Origin: Treponema sp. | Lineage (GTDB): Bacteria; Spirochaetota; Spirochaetia; Treponematales; Breznakiellaceae | Direction: 5' to 3' | DNA: 37,566 nt | Assembly (NCBI GenBank): GCA_031276295.1 | Contig: JAISNI010000148.1 | Location: 1 to 37,566 of the forward strand | In this document: positions 32,589 through 37,566 of the stretch, in pieces | How the letters are laid out: each line of letters opens with the position of its first letter | Position numbering within the stretch: the stretch's first letter is position 1 | Program-made: the position numbers and the translations under genes | Notes under the pieces: generated by a model | Databases searched by the model: none | The model's input: only the letters and a program-made list of their open reading frames with translations | Told to the model about the DNA's origin: nothing

Positions 32589-34373
32589 TTACCGTGCTTT
32601 AAGGTTATAGAGCCCCTTAATCCCATAACCGTCTATACAGAGGGTGGGAGGAATATTACTGCCGTCGTTGATCTTCGGGAAGCCGGTCCAACGACTGGTA
32701 TTGACGGTATGGAAGCGCAAGGGCCGGTACATAAGCCCGGCGCAGGGCATATTCTGGAGGTAGAGGATGTTAAGCCTAGTCCAAAGCTGTTTAAGCGTTG
32801 CGGGATTTGTCTCGGCCGCAATCTTTGCTAGGATATCGTTCGCTTCCGCGTTTTCCCAACGTCCCCAGTTCTGAATGGTGTTCGGAATACCTTCGGCGGG
32901 CAACTCCGAGCTGCCTATGGCCTGGTACGCACGGTTCCAGGGGGAAGCAGGCCCGGGGCCACCGTAACTGTGCATAACCATATCAAAGGTACCGTTATCT
33001 TTATCACTCTGCCAAATCGTCTGCATGGGGAAGTAGGTCTTTATATCTATACCTATCTCTTTTCCGGCTTGGGCAACTACTTCCAGGGTAGCATTCCAGT
33101 CGGACCAGCCGGTAGGACATTCGGCCTGGAAGGAGAGCTTGACGCCCCCCTTGGCCCTGATGCCGTCAGAACCTTTAACCCAGCCCGCATCGTCCAGCAG
33201 TTTATTTGCGGCCTGCCTAGCCTCGGCAAGGTTTCCGCTCCACTGGTAGGGCTTTAAAGCGTTGACATCAACAAGGGACTGTTCCGCGGGGACCGGTAGC
33301 ATGAGGGAAGGAACCAGCTTGGCGGTGTACCCGCTCATGGCGTTCTGACCGACCGTATCATAGTCTACGGCCATAGCAATAGCCCTGCGTACCGCCGGAT
33401 CGTTCAGGCCGGGTTTCTTGGTATTGAAGACCAGGAAGGGGATGGTACCGGGGAAATAATAGGGGGCCTGCGGAATATAGGTTTCTACCCTGGCGCCGGT
33501 TTCCCACATACGCCATACCTGGGATATGTATTGCTGGGACATATCCACTTCTCCGGCGCGGAAGGCCGCATCGCCCGATGCGTTATCCTTAAACACATTG
33601 TGTACTATGTACTTGGGCGGCGGCAGTTTACCGAATTTGGGAGAATCCTTACCCCAATAGGTATCTACCCTCTGGAGTACACACTTGCTTTCATCCCAAA
33701 GCAATGGTTTGTAGGGCCCGGTAGCGATAGGGTTAAGGTTTGCATACCGTGAAATGGCCATAGGATCCGTACCGACCTCGCGGACTATCCTGTCCCATTC
33801 ATGCTTGGGGGTAATATAGAGGGCGGCAAGGGTAGTTTCAATATGCAGGCGGTTAAAATTCCGCGGATTCCCCCGGATCACAACTGTGTAGGCATCCGTT
33901 GCGGTAACACTGTCAATATATGACCAGTAACCGGAATACGCCGTCTGATAATTTTTATGAAGGGTATAAGAATTCACTACATCCGCGGAGGTCATAGGCG
34001 TACCGTCGCTGAATTTTACATTCCTGTCAAGAGTTACCGTAAGGTTTTGACCATTCCAGGTGTAGGTATCGGCCAAATGAGGGTATAGTTTCCCGTCCAA
34101 TAAATTGTAAAGGAACAGAGTCTCGTATATAACCTGTCGTGCGGCCGACTCGTTGGGGGTAAGGCCGAATGAAACACCGCCTATGATATAGGGGTTGAAT
34201 TGGGTAACCGCCCCCCAGAGTATACCATTCAGGTAAAAGGTTTCATTTCGGGGTAAGGTTGCCCCCCCCCCCCCTGCAGCCGCGCCCTGATCCGTTTCCG
34301 CGGCTGCAAACACAACACCGGCTGCAAGTACCATCATCAATACCGCAGATCCTAAAAATCTAGTCAACTTCAT
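32589..34373 (-). CDS. ABC transporter substrate-binding protein, SBP_bac_5 family
   Basis: 594 aa from the ATG at 34373, chosen for GGAGG 6 nt upstream; longer in-frame starts have no ribosome site. Type I signal peptide (FLGSAVLMMVLAAGVVFA|AAETDQG), no lipobox. Then a Gly-rich linker and the mature protein, starting LPRNETFYLNGILWGAVTQFNPY. Family-5 features include ARQVIYETLFLYN, WNGQNLTVTLDRNVKFSDGTPMTSADVVNSY, AIAMAVDYDTVGQNAM and a C-terminal LYLQNMPCAGLMYRPLRFH. The Trp-rich start (GILWGAVTQFNPY) resembles binding proteins of thermophiles that take up cellobiose or other oligosaccharides, so sugar uptake is as likely as peptide uptake; this is inference. A G13 tract lies early in the gene. 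Confidence 0.9.
   Translation of the reverse strand: MKLTRFLGSAVLMMVLAAGVVFAAAETDQGAAAGGGGATLPRNETFYLNGILWGAVTQFNPYIIGGVSFGLTPNESAARQVIYETLFLYNLLDGKLYPHLADTYTWNGQNLTVTLDRNVKFSDGTPMTSADVVNSYTLHKNYQTAYSGYWSYIDSVTATDAYTVVIRGNPRNFNRLHIETTLAALYITPKHEWDRIVREVGTDPMAISRYANLNPIATGPYKPLLWDESKCVLQRVDTYWGKDSPKFGKLPPPKYIVHNVFKDNASGDAAFRAGEVDMSQQYISQVWRMWETGARVETYIPQAPYYFPGTIPFLVFNTKKPGLNDPAVRRAIAMAVDYDTVGQNAMSGYTAKLVPSLMLPVPAEQSLVDVNALKPYQWSGNLAEARQAANKLLDDAGWVKGSDGIRAKGGVKLSFQAECPTGWSDWNATLEVVAQAGKEIGIDIKTYFPMQTIWQSDKDNGTFDMVMHSYGGPGPASPWNRAYQAIGSSELPAEGIPNTIQNWGRWENAEANDILAKIAAETNPATLKQLWTRLNILYLQNMPCAGLMYRPLRFHTVNTSRWTGFPKINDGSNIPPTLCIDGYGIKGLYNLKAR
34262..34274 (-). repeat. G13 homopolymer in the linker of the binding-protein gene
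   Basis: Thirteen consecutive G on the minus strand encode four Gly residues (34-37) plus the first base of the next codon, directly after the signal peptide. Slippage by one base would shift the remaining roughly 557 codons out of frame. Confidence 0.95.
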
Positions 34374-34430
34374 TTCTATCCTCCGACACCCATAAATTAA
34401 TATATAATAACTATTACCGTTATTATTTCT

Positions 34431-34459
34431 ATTATCATACAACTTTATGATATAAGCAA
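34431..34459 (-). promoter_or_regulatory. Candidate promoter of the binding-protein gene
   Basis: TTGCTT (34454-34459), 17-bp spacer and GATAAT (34431-34436) on the minus strand in the AT-rich 132-bp spacer after the ATPase gene. The start point would lie near 34424. A separate promoter would allow the binding protein to be made in excess, as is usual. Confidence 0.4.
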
Positions 34460-34505
34460 ATTTTTTGTAAATATTCTTAAAAATCCCGTAAAATTGCCGA
34501 TCTTC

Positions 34506-35330
34506 CTATGCGCTTGTTTTCTTGAAATCCCAAGGTTCATATATCTTGGGCACATCCCCTAAAAGCCGTTTGGTATAGTCCGATTTAGGGTGCAGGATAG
34601 CCTCGTCGGCGGTCCCCCGTTCCACGATTACCCCATGTTCCATTATATACACCGTATCGGATATATAATAGGCCAGGCCCATATCATGCGTTATAAAGAC
34701 TATCGTCATATCTATCTCTTCACGGAGTTTAAGCAGCATATCCAGAATTGTTGCCCGCGAACACGCGTCTATCATTGAGGTCGGCTCATCGGCTATCAGC
34801 AGCTTGGGATGGAGCATGAATATCCGCGCTATCATCAAACGCTGCATCTGCCCCCCCGATAGTTCAAAGGGGTATTTATTGAATAATTCCTCAAATTTCA
34901 GGTTGACGAATTTACAGGCTTCCTTCATCCTTTCAAACTTCTCTTCCTTGCTTAATTCCCCGCCTTGCAACCGTATACAATCAAGCAGGACCGTGTCTAC
35001 CTTGCTGAAAATATTGTAGGTGGAAAACGGATCCTGGAATATCGCCTGGATATTCTGCCAGTACCGCTTCCGTTTGGCATAACCGGATATATCCCGCGGC
35101 TTCCCTTCAAAATATATCTCCCCTCGCGTCGGGTTCAGCAACCCCAGAACCATCTTTGCCAACGTCGTCTTTCCGCTCCCGCTCTCCCCTACTATCGAGA
35201 TTATCTCCCCCCTGCGGAATTCAAAGTCAACATTGTTCACCGCTATGGTTTTATGCTCTCCAAACCCAAACTCACGCGTAAGGCCCTTCGCATATAAAAA
35301 CACATCCCCAACCTCTTTCCTTTTATCCAT
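34506..35330 (-). CDS. ABC transporter ATPase, DppF/OppF type
   Basis: 274 aa. Walker [21 protein letters not shown] at the Q-loop, signature LSGGQMQR, Walker [13 protein letters not shown] and [10 protein letters not shown]. It ends soon after the ATPase domain ([15 protein letters not shown]), without the Cys-containing C-terminal extension of the other ATPase. GGAGAG 7 nt before the ATG at 35330 fixes the start; a nearer ATG at 35335 is out of frame. It is the first gene of the locus, far from the other ATPase gene, an unusual order for this family. Confidence 0.92.
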   Translation of the reverse strand: MDKRKEVGDVFLYAKGLTREFGFGEHKTIAVNNVDFEFRRGEIISIVGESGSGKTTLAKMVLGLLNPTRGEIYFEGKPRDISGYAKRKRYWQNIQAIFQDPFSTYNIFSKVDTVLLDCIRLQGGELSKEEKFERMKEACKFVNLKFEELFNKYPFELSGGQMQRLMIARIFMLHPKLLIADEPTSMIDACSRATILDMLLKLREEIDMTIVFITHDMGLAYYISDTVYIMEHGVIVERGTADEAILHPKSDYTKRLLGDVPKIYEPWDFKKTSA

Positions 35331-35403
35331 ATCATGACTCTCCTATCCTTCTAGCGTATGTTCTACGGGGCCCCTTCCGCTCGAAAAAAAAACTGTCAAA
35401 ACA

Positions 35404-35467
35404 GCCCCGACAATCGGGATTTTTTGTATGAATATGCAAAAAATCCACAACTACAACAGGCTGCTAG
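35404..35467 (-). repeat. Structured repeat, copy in the leader of the ABC locus
   Basis: Plus-strand modules: GCCCCGACAATCGGGAT (CCCGA/TCGGG stem), the 13-bp hairpin GGATTTTTTGTAT/ATGCAAAAAATCC (35417-35429 with 35434-35446, one mismatch) and the R1 end CAACAGGCTGCTAG (35454-35467). Homologous to 32487-32566. It lies between the promoter at 35595-35623 and the first ABC gene, so it would be in the mRNA leader; a CTGT/ACAG stem followed by nine T just after it (about 35394-35405, minus strand) could act as a terminator or attenuator. Confidence 0.6.
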
Positions 35468-35524
35468 GCTTGCTCCCGAGTTCTTCATCTTACGCCGGCC
35501 CTGCCAAGCCCTTTCGCATATAAT

Positions 35525-35647
35525 CGGCTGAATAGCGGCAAAATATTTAAATCATGCCTAACCGTTTGTCGAAATCATATTAATCGACATTCTTATTATG
35601 GCATTGCTTTTTTTGTTTGTCAAATAATTTTTGTAACTATTCAGCCG
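35525..35647. mobile_element. MITE-like AT-rich element with 11-bp inverted ends (putative)
   Basis: CGGCTGAATAG (35525-35535) and CTATTCAGCCG (35637-35647) are perfect inverted ends, with weaker similarity running a further 12 bases inward (CAAAA...ATTT on both sides). The interior is AT-rich and has no gene. The right end includes R3 (35632-35646). I see no target-site duplication and no transposase. The element contains a consensus promoter facing the ABC genes. The remainder of the spacer 35331-35756 holds the structured repeat and the terminator listed separately. Confidence 0.45.
35595..35623 (-). promoter_or_regulatory. Consensus promoter for the ABC locus
   Basis: On the minus strand TTGACA (35618-35623), a 17-bp spacer and CATAAT (35595-35600). 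Predicted start near 35588, giving a leader of about 258 nt before the first ABC gene. A GTCGA/TCGAC stem would form at the very 5' end of the message. Confidence 0.7.
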
Positions 35648-35692
35648 CCGCGTAACTTCAGACCTTTGCTTGTTCCCTCATGCCTTAACAAA

Positions 35693-35714
35693 GGGGGCGC
35701 GGGAATACGCCCCC
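35693..35714 (-). terminator. Terminator after the MATE relic
   Basis: GGGGGCG/CGCCCCC (35693-35699 with 35708-35714), 7-bp stem, 8-nt loop, then TTTGTT on the minus strand. It would end the glutaminase/MATE transcript before the ABC promoter. Confidence 0.7.
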
Positions 35715-35756
35715 ATTTCCGCTTAATCAGGGCCGCGCTTGCCGCAAGCAGGCAAG

Positions 35757-36061
35757 CTACAGGCCCTCCACCACATTTTTCAGCCATTTACCGGACCGGA
35801 AACGGGGAATGCCCAGAACGAACATGTTGAAGAAGTCCTCGGCGCTTATCAGGAGATAGACAAGCCATGCGGGGCTGTGGAAGACCAGGGCGGCCAGCGC
35901 CGCGGCGGACAGGGAAAAAAAACACATAAAGACCAGATCGAAGACGGCGCAAAACAGGGTGTCGCCCCCGGCGCGGCAGACGCCCATTACCCTACCGGAA
36001 GGGCCAGGGCAATGAGCCGCCGGTAGAATTCCCTGCCGGCAAAAAGCCTTACTTTGCCCAT
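35757..36061 (-). pseudogene. MATE-family transporter relic with large internal deletion
   Basis: From the ATG at 36061 the frame encodes MGKVRLFAGREFYRRLIALA then LPVG and a stop, which is the typical N-terminus of a MATE (MatE) drug/sodium antiporter. About 15 bases later, in another frame, the typical MATE C-terminus follows: MGVCRAGGDTLFCAVFDL, a membrane segment, and PRFRSGKWLKNVVEGL with stop at 35757. A complete MATE protein has about 450 residues, so about 350 (roughly 1 kb) are missing and the two ends are out of frame. The start overlaps the end of the glutaminase-type gene by 13 nt, as for a once-coupled gene. Either a decayed gene or an assembly collapse. Confidence 0.75.
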
Positions 36062-37566
36062 TTATCCGCCAGGAGGGGCATAAAGAGCCCCCCCTGGACG
36101 CTGCGATTCTGAAAGTGGTAGTGTTTGGCGTTTACCGTATCATACCAGTCGGAAAAGGGAACCCGGTCGGGGCTGTCCCGCAAGAACGCCGCCACCGGCT
36201 TTATCAGGGCCTCCCGTTCGGCCTTGCCGGAAGCAAAGGCGGCGGCCCAAAGTATCCAGTCCGATTTGGTGTAATCCCGGCGGCTGTCCAGGGGAACCCC
36301 GTAGGCGTTCTGCCCTGCGGTGTACCATGCCAGTTCGGAGGCAAAGAGTTCCGGGGGGAAGAGCCGGCTTTTGAACAGCAGGTCCCAGACCAGGTTGTAT
36401 TTCAGGCTCCAGCCTTCCTGTTTGTCAAAGACCAGGGCGGTATGATCCCCCCGGCCGGTATTCTTGAGCCAGACGGAGGCCATGGCCTGTGCCTTGGCAT
36501 GATACTCCCCGGCACCTGCACTATCTCCGCTCATGTCAAGGAGGATGGCATAGGCCTCGATCCCCATGACCGCCTTGGCCGAAAGGTTGCAGTTATGGGC
36601 CAGATGGCCGGCAAAATCATCGGTACAAAGCTGTTCCCCGGGGTCTTCGCCGTATTCAATAAGGTAGCGGACCCATTTTTTCGCCACATCAAGATGAGGC
36701 AGGGAAAAATCGGCGTTTCCCTCGGCCCTGGCAACGGCGGCCATCATGATAAGCATGTTACCACATTCCTCCACCGGCATCTGATACCGGAAATCGTAGA
36801 GGGCCGCATTGGCGGGAAAGGCATAGTAGGGGGGATACGCCTCGGTGTTTTTCATGCCTTCCTTCGCCAGGCCGTAGACCTGGCCGGTAAGGTGGGGGTA
36901 ACGGCCGGCATCGTGGGGGGCAAAGTCGTAGGTCCAGACCGGCTGCCGGGCGAAACGGAGAATAGGCCGCAGCATGCCCTTGACCAATTCGGGGTTGTAG
37001 AGCAAAAAGAGGGGCGTCGAGGGGTAGCTCACATCCACGGTGGCGGCGCAGCCGTTGGAGAAACATTCCTTGGAAACAAAGACCGCCTCCCCATGCTCAT
37101 CGGTGATAAGCTTATGGGCGGCGATACTCTGCCGGTAGGCAAGGTTCAGGATGGCCGCATAATCCGGCCCCCCTGCGGCCTCCGCCCCGGCGGCCAGTTC
37201 CTTGTCAAAGGCCCTGCAGCGTTCCCTGATGCCTGGGTAGTCCCGAAGCCCCTCCTCAATAACCCGGAGGATCGTCTTGCCCTCCCGGGCCCAGTACCCC
37301 CGGCGGAATTCCCCAAAGTAGTTGATCGACGCCACATCGTCGTAGGCGGCGGCAAAAAAGGATTCCTCTTCGCCCCTGAGGCCCGGAAACCGGAGTTTGG
37401 CGCTGAGATCCTCCCCTGCCATATCCAGAAGCATGGCATAGGCTTCGATCCCCAGGATCGCCTTGGCGGCGAGGTTGCAGTTATGGGCCAGATGGCCGGC
37501 AAAATCGTCGGTACAGAGCTGTTCCCCGGGGTCTTCCCCATATTCGATGAGGTAGCGGACCCATTT
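36049..37566 (-). CDS. Glutaminase-A-type protein (DUF4965/DUF1793), 5' end outside the window
   Basis: 505 codons in one open frame to the right edge; the first in-window ATG (37434) is internal, not the start. Recognisable family blocks: AAYDDVASINYFG, GPDYAAILNLAYRQSIAAHKL, VFVSKECFSNGCAATVDVSYPSTPLFLLYNPELVKGM, MPVEECGNMLIMMAAVARAEGNADF, LCTDDFAGHLAHNCNLSAKAVMGIEAY, KYNLVWDLLFKSRLFP, QNAYGVPLDSRRDYTKSDWILW and FQNRSVQGG. Members related to fungal glutaminase A hydrolyse glutamine, but many bacterial members are untested. The first roughly 50 residues in the window repeat a block that belongs some 296 residues further on, and are joined to sequence that should come earlier in the protein, so the gene appears rearranged. 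Confidence 0.85.
   Translation of the reverse strand, partial: KWVRYLIEYGEDPGEQLCTDDFAGHLAHNCNLAAKAILGIEAYAMLLDMAGEDLSAKLRFPGLRGEEESFFAAAYDDVASINYFGEFRRGYWAREGKTILRVIEEGLRDYPGIRERCRAFDKELAAGAEAAGGPDYAAILNLAYRQSIAAHKLITDEHGEAVFVSKECFSNGCAATVDVSYPSTPLFLLYNPELVKGMLRPILRFARQPVWTYDFAPHDAGRYPHLTGQVYGLAKEGMKNTEAYPPYYAFPANAALYDFRYQMPVEECGNMLIMMAAVARAEGNADFSLPHLDVAKKWVRYLIEYGEDPGEQLCTDDFAGHLAHNCNLSAKAVMGIEAYAILLDMSGDSAGAGEYHAKAQAMASVWLKNTGRGDHTALVFDKQEGWSLKYNLVWDLLFKSRLFPPELFASELAWYTAGQNAYGVPLDSRRDYTKSDWILWAAAFASGKAEREALIKPVAAFLRDSPDRVPFSDWYDTVNAKHYHFQNRSVQGGLFMPLLADKWAK
36532..36678 (-). repeat. Partial duplication within the glutaminase-type gene, inner copy
   Basis: This 147-bp block (encoding KWVRYLIEYGEDPGEQL through LLDM) matches 37420-37566 with 16 differences (about 89% identity), offset by exactly 888 bp, a multiple of three. 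It is at its normal place here. Confidence 0.9.
37420..37566 (-). repeat. Partial duplication within the glutaminase-type gene, outer copy at the window edge
   Basis: The outer copy reaches the last base of the window. Similarity to the inner copy ends near 37410, where the reading frame continues into DLSAKLRFPGLRGEEESFF, sequence expected upstream of the block in a normal family member. The join is in frame. Confidence 0.9.

Noticed and set aside
36049-37434. Taking the ATG at 37434 as start of the glutaminase-type gene
   Set aside because: The frame stays open to the window edge and encodes family-like sequence upstream of that ATG, which is an internal Met.
36049-37566. Cellobiose phosphorylase (GH94) reading of the gene next to the ABC locus
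   Set aside because: The motifs (SKECFSNGC, VEECGNMLI, CTDDFAGHLAHN, YTKSDW) fit the glutaminase-A/DUF4965 family instead.

Overview
The window looks like chromosomal DNA of a spirochaete, most likely a Treponema of the higher-GC insect-gut type (T. primitia / T. azotonutricium kind) rather than T. pallidum. This is an inference from gene content and style: many TPR proteins and lipoproteins, a TolC/membrane-fusion/RND cluster inside an envelope operon, a UPF0237 ACT protein next to a UPF0210 protein, and G+C-rich coding DNA broken by AT-rich, hairpin-rich spacers. No rRNA or taxonomic marker protein is present, so this rests on recognition of families.

Layout from left to right. (1) 42-2369 minus: a secreted or anchored coiled-coil protein whose 3' end runs into a repeat motif. 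(2) 2461-2629: a series of perfect hairpins in the spacer. (3) 2639-16987 minus: a tightly packed nine-gene operon, read right to left. It encodes three lipoproteins (one with TPR-like helices), a TolC-like outer-membrane channel, a lipoprotein membrane-fusion subunit, two lipoproteins with Ig-like (Big_5-type) repeats, and two successive RND permeases. This looks like a complete envelope-spanning export machine with five accessory lipoproteins. (4) 17228-17962 minus: a PD-(D/E)XK-type protein with 54-bp internal repeats. (5) 18113-19801 plus: a small operon of DRTGG protein, 5-formyl-THF cyclo-ligase and a protein I do not recognise. (6) 19806-26698 minus: CapA-type lipoprotein, UPF0210, ACT, a TPR protein with a very long Glu/Lys/Arg/Ala helix, and a small TPR protein. 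(7) 26919-28611 plus: a tiny leader ORF, a calcineurin-like phosphoesterase and a ParB-like protein, each joined to the next by overlapping stop and start codons. (8) 28722-28793 minus: tRNA-Glu(UUC) with a near-consensus promoter. (9) 28994-35623 minus: a peptide/oligosaccharide-type ABC transporter in the order ATPase 2, binding protein, permease, permease, ATPase 1. Its spacers hold two copies of a structured repeat, a 34-bp palindrome, a clear terminator and an attenuator-like leader; the binding-protein gene carries a G13 tract. (10) 35757-37566 minus: a MATE transporter relic with nearly its whole middle deleted, overlapping a glutaminase-A-type (DUF4965/DUF1793) gene that runs off the right edge and contains a partial internal duplication.

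The most unusual items are the architecture of the efflux operon, the repeat- and hairpin-rich untranslated regions of the ABC locus together with the G13 tract, the rearranged glutaminase/MATE corner, and the phosphoesterase + ParB-like pair with its leader ORF. The rearranged right end could be real recombination or a misassembly at a contig edge; sequence alone cannot decide.
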